A stretch of 64,000 nucleotides of DNA from Nonomuraea endophytica (GTDB lineage Bacteria > Actinomycetota > Actinomycetes > Streptosporangiales > Streptosporangiaceae), in contig NZ_JACHIN010000011.1 of the NCBI RefSeq assembly GCF_014203235.1, positions 124,001-188,000 on the forward strand, given 5' to 3'. The position numbers and the translations under genes are program-made. This document shows positions 7,776 through 16,158 of the stretch, in pieces. The notes under the pieces were generated by a model. It did no database searches. It was not told the DNA's origin and worked only from the letters and a program-made list of their open reading frames with translations. How positions within the stretch are numbered: the stretch's first letter is position 1; every line of letters starts with the position of its first letter.

Positions 7776-8822
7776 GTGCGGCCGGCGGAGCTCAACCGGT
7801 TGACGGTGGCGGAGGCGGCGGACCGCTATGTGGAGCTCGTGCGGGCCAAGACGGTGACCGGGGCGCTGTCACCGGCCACGGCGGAGGTCTACGCCCGCGA
7901 CGTGGCGACGCTGGTGGCGCTGGCCGGAGACGGGGCCGTGCTCGACGATCTGAGCGGCGAGGACGTCGACGCGGTCCTGCTGGCGTTCGCCCGCAAGCCG
8001 GACGGGCGGCGCTCACCCGAGGGCGGGCAGGCGGTGCGGGCGGCGCCGGGCACGTCGCTGCAGAGCGCCTCCTCGCAGGCGCGGTTTCGCCGGTCGATCT
8101 CGGCGTTGTTCAAGCATGCGACGCTGGCCGGGTGGGTGCAGATCAACCCGATGGCCGCAGTGACGGTCAGCGCCCGCGAACGCGGCGGGCTGCGGGCCGA
8201 GCGGCGGGCCCTGACCCGTGAGCAGGCCCAAGGGCTGATCGGGGCGGCGCGGGAGCTGGGCGGGCAGGAGGCCGAGGGGCGGCGGGATCAGCGCATGCCG
8301 CTACGCGACGGGCTGATCGTGCTGCTGCTGGCGGCAGTGGGGCCGCGGGTGTCGGAGCTGGTGCGGGCCAACGTCGAAGACTTCTACACCAATGACGGGG
8401 TGCGCTACTGGCGGATCTTCGGCAAGGGCGGGCGTACCCGGGACGTGCCGTTGCCGGAAGGGGTGGCGGCGGCACTGGAGGCGTACCTGCTCGGTGAGCG
8501 GGGGGCGGGGCCCGCGCAGGAGAAGGCGCTGCTGTTGTCGTGGCGGGGGCGGCGGCTGGCGCGCGGGGACGTGCAGGCGGTGATCGACCGGGTGCAGGCC
8601 CGCGTCGATCCGGAACGGCGACGGTCGGTGACACCGCACGGACTGCGCCACACCACGGCCACGCATCTGCTGGCCGACGCGGTCGACATGGACGCGGTAC
8701 GCCGGGTGCTGGGCCACAGTGACCTGTCGACGCTGGGCCGCTACCGCGATGAGCTGCCGGGTGAGCTGGAGGTGGCCATGCGCGCCCACCCGCTGCTGCG
8801 CGCTCCCAAGCCGCCGGGCTGA
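7776..8822 (+). CDS. Tyrosine recombinase / phage-type integrase
   Basis: Protein of 348 residues with an N-terminal SAM-like core-binding domain (about 8-130) and a C-terminal catalytic domain. The catalytic set is visible: Arg191 (GPRVSEL), Lys217 (GKGGR), His288-x-x-Arg291 (PHGLRHTTATHLL), His314 (LGHSD) and Tyr323 (LGRYR). GTG at 7776 follows GGCGGAGG at 7761-7768. No tRNA, attachment-site repeat or excisionase is visible, so it does not look like the integrase of an element contained in this window. Confidence 0.85.
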   Translation: MRPAELNRLTVAEAADRYVELVRAKTVTGALSPATAEVYARDVATLVALAGDGAVLDDLSGEDVDAVLLAFARKPDGRRSPEGGQAVRAAPGTSLQSASSQARFRRSISALFKHATLAGWVQINPMAAVTVSARERGGLRAERRALTREQAQGLIGAARELGGQEAEGRRDQRMPLRDGLIVLLLAAVGPRVSELVRANVEDFYTNDGVRYWRIFGKGGRTRDVPLPEGVAAALEAYLLGERGAGPAQEKALLLSWRGRRLARGDVQAVIDRVQARVDPERRRSVTPHGLRHTTATHLLADAVDMDAVRRVLGHSDLSTLGRYRDELPGELEVAMRAHPLLRAPKPPG

Positions 8823-9046
8823 GGGGGTGGCGATCCGGCTTGCCGGGACAAGGCACACGCACGAGGACTCCGCCTGGGGGCTGCGCGCTCAGAGTCGCCC
8901 GGCTGAGAGGGCGAACCGGGCGACGGCCGGGCCGGGGGCTGCTGTTGCGCGCGCGGCGATGACGCAGGCGAAGACGAGCCCGGCCGGTGATCCTGACCGC
9001 GCCGCAGAAGGCCGCGTCGTAGAGAGGGCTGGGGCGCGGTCGTGGC

Positions 9047-9844
9047 TCAGGGGTGGCCGGCCAGGTGGCGTAGGGCGGCGGCGGTGGTTTCGTCGAGGGG
9101 GTAGAACAGCTCGATCGCCAATTCCGAGAGCGTCACGTCGGCCGGGGAGCCGAACGTGGCCATGGTGCTGAACATCGACAACTCCCCCAGCGGCGTGCGC
9201 ACCCGCAGCGGCACCTGGATCGGCCCGGCAGCGAGCTCCTCCTGCCCATCGTCGTCGTGGTGGCCTTCGGGCGCCGGGTAGCGGCTGACCTCCTCATACA
9301 GCTCCCGCAGCTCCGCGTCCCCGGCATCGGCCTGACGGCGCAGCCGCCGCAGGAACAACGACCGCACCTGCCCGTAGTTGACCAGCCGCCCCGCCAGGCC
9401 GCCGGGGTGCAGGGTCAGCCGGAACACGTTCGGAGCCCCGGCAGCCAGGTCGGGGTCGACGCCGTCCATGAGCACGCCCATGGCGGTGTTGCCCGCCACG
9501 ACGTTCCACAGCCGGTCCACCACCACCGCCGGATACGGCTCGTGCGCGCTCAGCATCGTCTGCAACGCGGCGCTGATGGCCGCCATGCCCTCCTCCCCCA
9601 GGCGGCTCTCCCGGTAGGCGGGCGCGTACCCGGCGGCCAGCAGCAGCGTGTTGCGCTCGCGCAGCGGCACCTCCAGGGCCTCGGCCAGGCGCAGCACCAT
9701 GGCCCGGCTCGGCCGCGAGCGGCCCGTCTCCACATACGACACGTGGCGGGCGGAGGTCTCGGCCAGCAGCGACAGTTCCAGCTGGCTGACCTTGCGCCGG
9801 CGCCGCCACTGGCGCAGCAGCGCTCCGGTGTGGGAGTCGTTCAT
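9047..9844 (-). CDS. XRE regulator with MmyB-like ligand-binding domain
   Basis: Protein of 265 residues. The N-terminal XRE HTH (about 10-65) reads VSQLELSLLAETSARHVSYVE with GRSRPSR. The rest is an MmyB-like PAS-type ligand-binding domain (AHEPYPAVVVDRLWNVVAGN, then NVFRLTLHPGGL), reported to bind fatty acids in related proteins. These regulators usually control the divergent neighbour, here a small membrane protein. The 224 bp between this gene and the recombinase show nothing recognisable. Confidence 0.85.
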   Translation of the reverse strand: MNDSHTGALLRQWRRRRKVSQLELSLLAETSARHVSYVETGRSRPSRAMVLRLAEALEVPLRERNTLLLAAGYAPAYRESRLGEEGMAAISAALQTMLSAHEPYPAVVVDRLWNVVAGNTAMGVLMDGVDPDLAAGAPNVFRLTLHPGGLAGRLVNYGQVRSLFLRRLRRQADAGDAELRELYEEVSRYPAPEGHHDDDGQEELAAGPIQVPLRVRTPLGELSMFSTMATFGSPADVTLSELAIELFYPLDETTAAALRHLAGHP

Positions 9845-9870
9845 GCTGTGGAGGATAGCCAGCGCCCGGA

Positions 9871-9898
9871 CATGACCTGGGAGGTTATTGAGGTCATG
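9871..9898. promoter_or_regulatory. Inverted repeat between the MmyB-type regulator and its neighbour
   Basis: CATGACCT (9871-9878) and AGGTCATG (9891-9898) form perfect 8-bp arms around a 12-bp spacer in the intergenic region. Position and symmetry fit an operator for the MmyB-type regulator. Confidence 0.6.
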
Positions 9899-9963
9899 AC
9901 GTGCCGGCTGGCAGCCTCGGCAGCGGGCCCCGGCGTGCGGGAGCCCGCGGAAGGAGCGCCGTG

Positions 9964-10371
9964 ATGGATGGACGAGGCCAGGAGTTGCTGCGGACCGTGC
10001 TGCGCGTCGACGGGTGGAGCACGGCGGTGTTCGGGATGGTCATGCTGGCGCTGGCGGGACCGCTCAGCGGGCCGCTGGGGCTGCCGGTGACGTGGGCGGT
10101 GCCGTTCGGGGTGGCGATGCTGGGCGGGGCGGCCGCGCTGGGGCTGATCGCCGGCTATCCGCGCATCCCCGCCCGGCTGGCGGCGATGGCGGTGGCCGGC
10201 AACGGGATGTCGGCGGTGGCGATGCTGGCCCTGGTGGCCTCGCCGCTGCTGCCGCTGACCGCACTGGGGGTGGCGTTCATGCTGGTGGGCGCGCTCGTGG
10301 TCGCCGTCTACGCGGTGCTGGAGTTCGCGGGGCTGCGCCGGGCGCGCCCGCTCACCGCCGCCGGATCCTGA
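9964..10371 (+). CDS. Small four-helix integral membrane protein
   Basis: Protein of about 135 residues with four hydrophobic segments (for example AVFGMVMLALAGPLSGPLGL and LGVAFMLVGALVVAVYAVL). It starts at ATG 9964, or GTG 9961 directly before it, with GGAAGGAG at 9949-9956. No enzymatic motif is seen. It is divergent from the MmyB-type regulator with an inverted repeat between, so it is probably that regulator's target. Function unknown. Confidence 0.7.
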   Translation: MDGRGQELLRTVLRVDGWSTAVFGMVMLALAGPLSGPLGLPVTWAVPFGVAMLGGAAALGLIAGYPRIPARLAAMAVAGNGMSAVAMLALVASPLLPLTALGVAFMLVGALVVAVYAVLEFAGLRRARPLTAAGS

Positions 10372-10636
10372 CCTGCCGCAGGTCGGTCACGGCGAGTTTC
10401 AGCACCCGGTACGGCAGGCCGTGCGCGGCCAGCGCCTCCAGGGCCGCCTGCCCGGCCTCGGCCTCGCCGTCGTCGTCTTCGGCGGCCACCTGGCAGCGGA
10501 AGGTGAAGGCGGCCATGGTGGCGTCGTGGGTGAAGGTCCCCTCGCGGGTGTAGGCGGGCCCGGCCGCGGCCTCGACCGCCGCCCTGGCCCGCTCGTCGAG
10601 GGGCCCGAAGCTGCCTCGCACGGTCACACGGAACAT
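10352..10636 (-). CDS. DUF6204-family protein
   Basis: Protein of 94 residues recognisable as the DUF6204 family by FRVTVRGSFGPLDERARA at the start and AFTFRCQVA, GLPYRVLKLAVTDL further on. Function unknown. Its start overlaps the end of the upstream tetR gene by 13 bases on the same strand, so the two are translationally linked. The 3' end overlaps the convergent membrane-protein gene by 20 bases. Confidence 0.75.
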   Translation of the reverse strand: MFRVTVRGSFGPLDERARAAVEAAAGPAYTREGTFTHDATMAAFTFRCQVAAEDDDGEAEAGQAALEALAAHGLPYRVLKLAVTDLRQVRIRRR

Positions 10637-11274
10637 GATGGTTCGTCCTTTCGTCCGGCATAGCCGAGCACCGGCTCCGCCAGCGCGGACTCGGCCGCGT
10701 CCAGGAGGTCGAGCACGGCGCCGGCGATCTGGCCGGGCGGCTGACCGGCGGCCACGCGGGCGCCGATCTCGGTGTAGACCAGCGCGTGCACCGCTCCGAG
10801 CTGCCAGGCCACGACCCGTGCGCCCAGCCGGTCACCGGGCTGTTCGCCGGCCAGCTGGGCGGCCAGTTTCTCGTTCATCTGACGGCCCAGCTCCTCCAGC
10901 CGGGCGGTCAGGGTGGGCGCGGCGCGCATCATGAGGAAGACCGGGCCGAACCCCTCGCTCAGGCCCAGGCTCCGATCGCGCCGCCGTACCTCATCACGCA
11001 GGTGGTCGAGCACGGCGCGGGCGGCGCTCACCCCGGCCGGGCGGGCGGCCACGATCGCGGCCAGCCGGCCCGGCGAGGCCTGTTCCGGCGGCAGGACGAG
11101 GTCCTCCTTGGCCGGGAAGTAGTTGTAGACGGTGTTGACCGCCACCTCGGCCGCCGCGGCGACCTCGGCGACGGTGACCGCGTCGAAGCCGCGCTCGACG
11201 AACAACGCCATGGCCACCTGCGACAGATGGCGGCGGGTGCGCTGCTTCTTGCGTTCACGCAGGCCTTCACTCAC
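10624..11274 (-). CDS. TetR-family transcriptional regulator
   Basis: Regulator of 216 residues. The HTH reads VTVAEVAAAAEVAVNTVYNY, followed by FPAKEDLV. A GTG at 11274 gives the usual TetR start (SEGLRERKKQRTRRHLS); an in-frame GTG at 11292 would add six residues. It is cotranscribed with the DUF6204 gene and divergent from the PH-domain operon. The intergenic region is AT-rich and contains a GGGGGTG/CACCCCC inverted repeat. Confidence 0.8.
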   Translation of the reverse strand: MSEGLRERKKQRTRRHLSQVAMALFVERGFDAVTVAEVAAAAEVAVNTVYNYFPAKEDLVLPPEQASPGRLAAIVAARPAGVSAARAVLDHLRDEVRRRDRSLGLSEGFGPVFLMMRAAPTLTARLEELGRQMNEKLAAQLAGEQPGDRLGARVVAWQLGAVHALVYTEIGARVAAGQPPGQIAGAVLDLLDAAESALAEPVLGYAGRKDEPSCSV

Positions 11275-11330
11275 GAAAGAAAATCTAACCACACTCTCTT
11301 TTTGCCATGCACTCCAATATTTTCTGCCGT

Positions 11331-11354
11331 GGGGGTGTACCTAGCTCCACCCCC
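11331..11354. promoter_or_regulatory. GGGGGTG/CACCCCC inverted repeat before the PH-domain operon
   Basis: GGGGGTG (11331-11337) pairs with CACCCCC (11348-11354). The left part, GGGGGTGTACCTAG, differs by one base from GGGGGTATACCTAG at 31060-31073 before the LuxR/ATPase pair. It lies between divergent genes and could be an operator or a sigma-factor-specific promoter element. Confidence 0.4.
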
Positions 11355-11409
11355 GCTGTGCGTTCAGCCGGATTCCGCCCCACCTGCCCGGATCTCTACC
11401 GTTGCCGTC

Positions 11410-11889
11410 ATGGACACTCTGCGACCGCCCAGCCGAAGCCCCGACGAGCGCGCGTTCGGCTGGTGGCTGGCCCAGGCCCTGGTGAGCGTGCTGCCGCCCG
11501 TGCTGCTGCTGGTGCTCCTCGCCGTGCTGATCACACCCGCCCGCCGCTGGCTGCTGCTGGCCGCCGCCATCCTGGCCATCCCCGGCCTGATCTACATCGT
11601 GGCGATGCCCCCGTGGCGGATGCGCGTGCACCGGTGGGAGGTGGCGCAGGAAGCGGTGTTCACCCGCGCCGGATGGGTGCGCGAGCAGTGGCGGATCGCG
11701 CCCATGGAACGCATCCAGACCGTCGACACGCTACGCGGGCCGCTGCAGCAGCTGTTCGGGCTGTCCAGCGTGGTGGTGACCACCGCCTCGGCCGCCGGGG
11801 CACTGACGATCGACGGCCTCGACCACGAGGACGCGCGGCTGCTGGCCGAGGACCTGGCCGCCCGCGCCCGGGGCGGAGACGCCGCATGA
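11410..11889 (+). CDS. Bacterial PH-domain membrane protein (YdbS-like)
   Basis: Protein of 159 residues. Two adjacent hydrophobic helices near the N-terminus (about 18-65) are followed by a bacterial PH domain (old DUF304) with MRVHRWEVAQEAVFTRAGWV, REQWRIAPMERIQTVDT and GPLQQLFGLSSVVVTTAS. This corresponds to YdbS-type proteins that act with a larger YdbT partner in the membrane. ATG at 11410 follows an AT-poor leader. The stop overlaps the next start (ATGA at 11886-11889), so the pair is translationally coupled. Confidence 0.8.
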   Translation: MDTLRPPSRSPDERAFGWWLAQALVSVLPPVLLLVLLAVLITPARRWLLLAAAILAIPGLIYIVAMPPWRMRVHRWEVAQEAVFTRAGWVREQWRIAPMERIQTVDTLRGPLQQLFGLSSVVVTTASAAGALTIDGLDHEDARLLAEDLAARARGGDAA

Positions 11890-13412
11890 ACCCCGAAACC
11901 GGCCCGCCCTGGCGGCGGCTGGACGTGCGCATCATCTGGGTCGCGGCCGCCTGGTGCGTCGGCGCGATGGCGGCCGCGCTGGCGGTGCTGTGGTGGCGCG
12001 AGGCGCCCTGGTGGCTGAGCGCGCCGGTCCCGCTGGTGCTGGCCGGCGTCGGCTACGAAGCGCTGCTGTGGGCCAAGACCCGCTACCGGCTGACGGCCGA
12101 GCACATCGAAGTGCGCACCGGGGTCCTGCTGCGCCGCCACCGCGCCATCCCCCGCGCCCGCGTGCGCAGCGTCGAACTGAGCGCCAACCCGCTGCACCGC
12201 GTGTTCTCCCTGGCGGTGGTCAAGGTCGAGACCGGCCACCGTACCTCCTCCGACCAGCAGGCCGCCCTCACCCTCAACGCCCTGCCCCGCACCGAGGCCC
12301 AGGCGCTGCGCGCGGCCCTGGTCCGCCGCGACGGCGCCGGCCAGGACCAGGTGATCGCGCTCGGTCAGCGCCGCTGGCTGCGGCTCGCGCCGCTGACGTT
12401 CGCCACCCCGGCGCTCGGCCTCGGCGCGCTCGGCGCCACCTACCAGGGCCTGGACATGCTCGGCTACGACCCCGACACCGTCCTGATCCCCCGTCTCATC
12501 GAATGGCTCGGCGCCCGCCCCGACCTGCCGGCCCTCGCCTCCCTCACCGCCCTCGGGCTCCTGCTGATCGGCATCGCCGCCACCCTCGCGCTGGCCACCG
12601 AGACCTGGTGGAACTTCCGCCTGGTCCGCGAATCCGACGGCGGCCTGCGCGCCACCCGCGGCCTGTTCGTCACCCGCTCGGCCACCCTGCAGGAGGATCG
12701 CCTGCAGGGCGTCGAGATCGCCGAACCGCTGCTGCTGCGCTCCGCCGGCGCCGCCTACACCTACGCCGTCATCACCGGCTCCGGCAGCGCGGAAGAGGAG
12801 ATGCGCGCCTTCAACGCCGCCGCCCTGCTCCCGCCCGCCCCGATCGCCCACGCCCACCACGTCGCCGCCAACGTCCTGCGCGAACCCGACAACCCCGCCC
12901 GCACCGTCCGCCTCCTGCCACACCCGAGGCTCGCGCTGACGCGGCGCGTGCGCTGGGCACTCCTGGCCGCCGCCGCCCCGGGCGCCCTCCCGGCGGCCCT
13001 CGGCGCATGGCTGTGGACGCCCCTGCTCACGCTCGCCTGGATCGCCGCACTCATCGCCGGCGCGAGCGGACTGCTCCTGGCCCGCGACGCCTACCGCAAC
13101 CTCGGCCACGGCCTGACCGGCCGCTACCTGGTGACCCGCCACGGCACCCTCAAACGCCGCACGATCGCCCTGCGCCGCGACGGGGTGATCGGCTGGACGT
13201 TCACCCAATGGTCCTGGCACCGCCGCTCCACCCTGTGCCGGCTCAGCGCCACCACCCCGGGCGGGCGCGGCGTCTACCACGTCAAGGACGTGTTCATGGG
13301 CGAGGGCGTGCGCTTCGCCGAACAGGCCCTGCCCGGCCTGCTGACCCCCTTCCTCACCGGCTCCCCCGCCACGCGGCCTGCAGCACCAGTTCTGCCACCC
13401 GCGACGGGGTGA
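11886..13412 (+). CDS. Multi-PH-domain membrane protein (YdbT-like)
   Basis: Protein of 508 residues with repeated bacterial PH (DUF304) units separated by pairs of transmembrane helices. The first unit contains YRLTAEHIEVRTGVLLRRHR and IPRARVRSVELSANPLHRVF. The second contains GGLRATRGLFVTRSATLQED and RLQGVEIAEP. A third is RYLVTRHGTLKRRTIALRRD. This is the usual layout of YdbT, the partner of YdbS. It is coupled to the preceding gene by ATGA. Its 3' end overlaps the convergent P-loop gene by 59 bases. Confidence 0.8.
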   Translation: MNPETGPPWRRLDVRIIWVAAAWCVGAMAAALAVLWWREAPWWLSAPVPLVLAGVGYEALLWAKTRYRLTAEHIEVRTGVLLRRHRAIPRARVRSVELSANPLHRVFSLAVVKVETGHRTSSDQQAALTLNALPRTEAQALRAALVRRDGAGQDQVIALGQRRWLRLAPLTFATPALGLGALGATYQGLDMLGYDPDTVLIPRLIEWLGARPDLPALASLTALGLLLIGIAATLALATETWWNFRLVRESDGGLRATRGLFVTRSATLQEDRLQGVEIAEPLLLRSAGAAYTYAVITGSGSAEEEMRAFNAAALLPPAPIAHAHHVAANVLREPDNPARTVRLLPHPRLALTRRVRWALLAAAAPGALPAALGAWLWTPLLTLAWIAALIAGASGLLLARDAYRNLGHGLTGRYLVTRHGTLKRRTIALRRDGVIGWTFTQWSWHRRSTLCRLSATTPGGRGVYHVKDVFMGEGVRFAEQALPGLLTPFLTGSPATRPAAPVLPPATG

Positions 13413-14316
13413 GCCCGTCGGTGTCCACGTGCACGTCCCCCACACCGGCCCGCCGCAGGTCCCGCGCCTGCCGCGCGGCCCGCCCGGCCCACCCCCGCAC
13501 CTCTTCCGGGGTACGGCCCGCAAGATCGTCACCCGGGATCGCGGGCCCCTGACCCAGGGCGCGCAGCCGCAGCCGTTCGGCCAGGGCGGCGGGCCCGGCG
13601 TCCAGACGGCACACCGTGACGGCTGTGCCCGGCAGCGCTGCGGCGTAGCGGGCCAGGGTGTCACGATCATCAGCGGGACCCGCGACGACCAGGCACTCGG
13701 CCCCGGCACTGCGATGAACCGACCACAGAGCCGCCAGCGTCTGACCGGCGACGGCCGGATCGACACCCGTCCCGGGACCCAGGAAGCTGATCTGCCGCAG
13801 ATCGACGTAGGCGGCCCGGACACCGGAGGCCAGCACCCGGCGGAAGACCTCATACCCGGCGGTCGAGACCCCGGCCCCGCGCGCCCCGCACAGCCACACC
13901 ACCTCGCCACCTTCGCCATGGGCATGGGCGCCTGCCGGGCCTCCGGCGATGGCCCGAGGCCCGGATGGTGTCGTGGCCAGGTGGAGCACGCGGTCGGCCA
14001 CACCCACCCGCAACCGCACCCGCACCACCCCCGCCGGCAGAGCGGGCCCGTAGGGGAGCACATCATCAGCGGTGTCCACGTAACCCGACACCACCAGCCA
14101 CCCCGCCCCGGCCGCCTCGAAGACCGGCCACAACGCCGCCAGCGCCCGCGCCCGCGCATGATGGGTGCCATCCGGCGGCGGAGGATGGACCAAGCTGATC
14201 TGATCGGTGTCCAGGTACGCCGCCCGCACACCGGCACGGCCCAACCGGGCGAAGATCTCGAACCCGGCCGCCGACTTACCCACCCCCGACGGCCCGCACA
14301 ACCACACCACGCGCAT
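13354..14316 (-). CDS. Two-domain P-loop NTPase/kinase-like protein with a degenerate second site
   Basis: Protein of 320 residues built from an internal duplication. Repeat 1 begins VVWLCGPSGVGKSAAGFEIF (Walker A GPSGVGKS at 8-15) and continues GVRAAYLDTDQIS. Repeat 2, from about residue 140, begins VVWLCGARGAGVSTAGYEVF and continues GVRAAYVDLRQIS, but its Walker A Lys is Val. The fold resembles adenylylsulfate- or shikimate-type small-molecule kinases; the substrate is unknown. Only the first domain looks able to bind nucleotide in the normal way. It starts at ATG 14316 and is convergent with the YdbT-like gene. Confidence 0.75.
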   Translation of the reverse strand: MRVVWLCGPSGVGKSAAGFEIFARLGRAGVRAAYLDTDQISLVHPPPPDGTHHARARALAALWPVFEAAGAGWLVVSGYVDTADDVLPYGPALPAGVVRVRLRVGVADRVLHLATTPSGPRAIAGGPAGAHAHGEGGEVVWLCGARGAGVSTAGYEVFRRVLASGVRAAYVDLRQISFLGPGTGVDPAVAGQTLAALWSVHRSAGAECLVVAGPADDRDTLARYAAALPGTAVTVCRLDAGPAALAERLRLRALGQGPAIPGDDLAGRTPEEVRGWAGRAARQARDLRRAGVGDVHVDTDGLTPSRVAELVLQAAWRGSR

Positions 14317-14377
14317 CCGGCCGACCGTAGCCAGACGGCCGGGACACCTTCCACCGGTTTTCAGCACCAAAGGGGGG

Positions 14378-14737
14378 TCAGCCGCGGACGGTGGACAGGT
14401 AACGCAGGAGCGCGTCGCGGTTGCGGGCCAGGCAGTCGATACGGGCCGTGATGCGGTCGGCCTCGGCCTGCAGGAGCTCAGCCAGCTCCGGAGTGAGGCA
14501 CTGCGGACGCAGGTGGATGTCACCGGCGTCCAGGAACGGCAGAATACGCCGGATGATCTCCGTGGTGAGGCCGGAGTCGAGCAGGCCGCGGATCTGCTGC
14601 ACCCGGTAGACCGCCGCCCCGCCATACAGGCGGTAGCCGTTGCCGGCCCGCTCGGGCTCCAGCAGGCCCTGCTCCTCGTAGTAGCGCAGCATCCGGGCCG
14701 GCACCCCGGTGCGCCGCGACAGCTCGCCGATCCGCAT
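14378..14737 (-). CDS. MerR-family transcriptional regulator
   Basis: Protein of 119 residues. The winged HTH starts MRIGELSRRTGVPARMLRYY, followed by EEQGLLEPERAGNGYRLY. A long dimerisation helix follows (about 80-115), with no sizeable effector domain. ATG at 14737 follows a GGGGGG tract. It is divergent from an MFS exporter, and a perfect MerR-type dyad lies between them, so it very likely controls that exporter and itself. Confidence 0.85.
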   Translation of the reverse strand: MRIGELSRRTGVPARMLRYYEEQGLLEPERAGNGYRLYGGAAVYRVQQIRGLLDSGLTTEIIRRILPFLDAGDIHLRPQCLTPELAELLQAEADRITARIDCLARNRDALLRYLSTVRG

Positions 14738-14754
14738 GCCGTCCCCCCGCCCGT

Positions 14755-14786
14755 TTGCCTTCACACTGATGTGAAGGTTTCACGAT
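14755..14786 (+). promoter_or_regulatory. MerR operator/promoter of the MFS gene
   Basis: CCTTCACA (14758-14765) and TGTGAAGG (14770-14777) are perfect 8-bp arms around CTGA. They lie between a -35-like TTGCCT (14755-14760) and a -10-like CACGAT (14781-14786), a spacer of about 20 bp. Long spacers with a centred dyad are the hallmark of MerR-activated promoters. The MFS ATG at 14793 would be at or next to the transcription start, so the message may be leaderless. Confidence 0.65.
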
Positions 14787-14792
14787 AGCCGC

Positions 14793-15953
14793 ATGTCCAC
14801 CACGCGGCTTCCCGCGGGGGCGCTGGCGGCGCTGTCGTGCGCGGCCTTCACCGCCGTCGTCACCGAACTCCTGCCCGCCGGCCTGCTGCCCCAGCTCAGC
14901 GGGGAGCTGTCGGTATCGCCCGGCCAGGCGGGCTTCCTGGTCACCGGCTACGCGCTCACCTCGTTCCTGTCGGCGATCCCGATCACCGCGGCGGTCCGCT
15001 CACTACCACGCCGGCCCGTGCTGCTCGTGGTGCTGGGCTGCTTCGCGCTGCTGAACGCCGCGACCGCGCTGTCGTCGTCGTATCCGCTGACGTTCGTGCT
15101 GCGATTGCTGGCCGGGGTGGCGGGCGGCACGCTGTGGGCCATGCTCGTCGGCTACGCGGCCCGCCTGGTGCCGGCCGAACGGCGCGGGCGGGCCATCGCG
15201 ATCGTCTCGGCGGGAATCACGGTGGCCTTGTGCGCGGGACTGCCGGCCGGCAGCGCGCTGGCACAGGTGGCCGGGTGGCGGGCCGCGTTCGGGGCGCTGG
15301 CCGTCGCGGCGGCGCTGCTGGCGATCTGGGTGGCGCGGGCGGTGCCGCCGGTGCCCGGCCAGGCCGCGGCCCGGCGGCTGCCGCTGCGGTCGGTGGCCGC
15401 GTTGCCGGGGGTGCGGGGCTGGCTGTCGGTGACGCTCGTCGTGCTGCTCGCCCACCAGGCCGTCTACACCTACCTCGCGCCGCTCGCCCGGCGGGCCGCG
15501 ATGGAGGCGGGCGGGGTGCTGCTGGTGTTCGGGGCGGCGACGGTGGCCGGGGTGTGGCTGACGGGGGTGTTCATCGACGGGCGGCTGCGGGCGGCGCTGG
15601 TCGCCGCGCTCGTGGGGGTGGGCGCGGCGATGGCCGGACTCGGCGCCGCCGGCACCTCGCCCGCGGTGGTGCTGGTGGCGGCCGCGGTGTGGGGGCTGGC
15701 GTTCGGCGGGGTGCCGACGCTGCTGCAAAGCGCCCTCATCGAACGCACCCGCGCCCCCAACGCCGACGTCGCCACCGCCCTGCAGACCACCGTCTACAAC
15801 GCCGGCATCGCCGCCGGATCACTGACCGGCGGGCTGCTGCTGGAGTCCGCGGGCGCGTGGGCGCTGCCGTGGACCGCGCTGGCCCTGGTGGCTGCGGCGC
15901 TGGCCGCGATAACGGTCCTCGGCCGCGAGCGAACCACTCTCCTGACGTGCTGA
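14793..15953 (+). CDS. MFS transporter (DHA1/AraJ-like)
   Basis: Integral membrane protein of 386 residues with about twelve hydrophobic helices. The MFS signature between helices 2 and 3 is degenerate (ITAAVRSLPRRPVLLVVLG), but YAARLVPAERRGRAIAIVSAG is typical of DHA1 effluxers related to AraJ/CmlR. It probably exports a drug or metabolite. It is under a MerR-type promoter shared with the divergent regulator. A strong hairpin follows the gene. Confidence 0.8.
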   Translation: MSTTRLPAGALAALSCAAFTAVVTELLPAGLLPQLSGELSVSPGQAGFLVTGYALTSFLSAIPITAAVRSLPRRPVLLVVLGCFALLNAATALSSSYPLTFVLRLLAGVAGGTLWAMLVGYAARLVPAERRGRAIAIVSAGITVALCAGLPAGSALAQVAGWRAAFGALAVAAALLAIWVARAVPPVPGQAAARRLPLRSVAALPGVRGWLSVTLVVLLAHQAVYTYLAPLARRAAMEAGGVLLVFGAATVAGVWLTGVFIDGRLRAALVAALVGVGAAMAGLGAAGTSPAVVLVAAAVWGLAFGGVPTLLQSALIERTRAPNADVATALQTTVYNAGIAAGSLTGGLLLESAGAWALPWTALALVAAALAAITVLGRERTTLLTC

Positions 15954-16069
15954 GCCCCTCGGGCGACCCGTCCGTCACAGACCTGCCTATCCCTTACGGC
16001 AAGCCGCCCCCACCCCACCCGCCGACGCCGGCGCGCGCAGATCGGGGGGATCGCTGCTCACGTCGCACG

Positions 16070-16096
16070 GGCCGGGCGCCGCAACGGCGCCCGGCC
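16070..16096. terminator. Strong hairpin between convergent MFS and SRPBCC genes
   Basis: GGCCGGGCGCCG (16070-16081) pairs perfectly with CGGCGCCCGGCC (16085-16096) across a CAA loop, a 12-bp all-GC stem. It lies about midway between convergent genes. Likely a bidirectional terminator. Confidence 0.7.
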
Positions 16097-16158
16097 ACCA
16101 CCCGGACCGGCACCCCCACCCGGACCACCCCTGAAGCGGCCAGGCAGGTCCAGGCTCC

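Noticed and set aside
7776..8822. Idea that the tyrosine recombinase marks an integrated element in this window
   Set aside because: No tRNA gene, no direct-repeat attachment sites, no excisionase, and the neighbours look like ordinary chromosomal genes.
11592..14354. A 920-codon minus-strand open frame opposite the YdbT-like gene
   Set aside because: Gly/Arg/Ala-rich shadow; the PH-domain gene on the plus strand and the P-loop gene in another minus frame explain the sequence.
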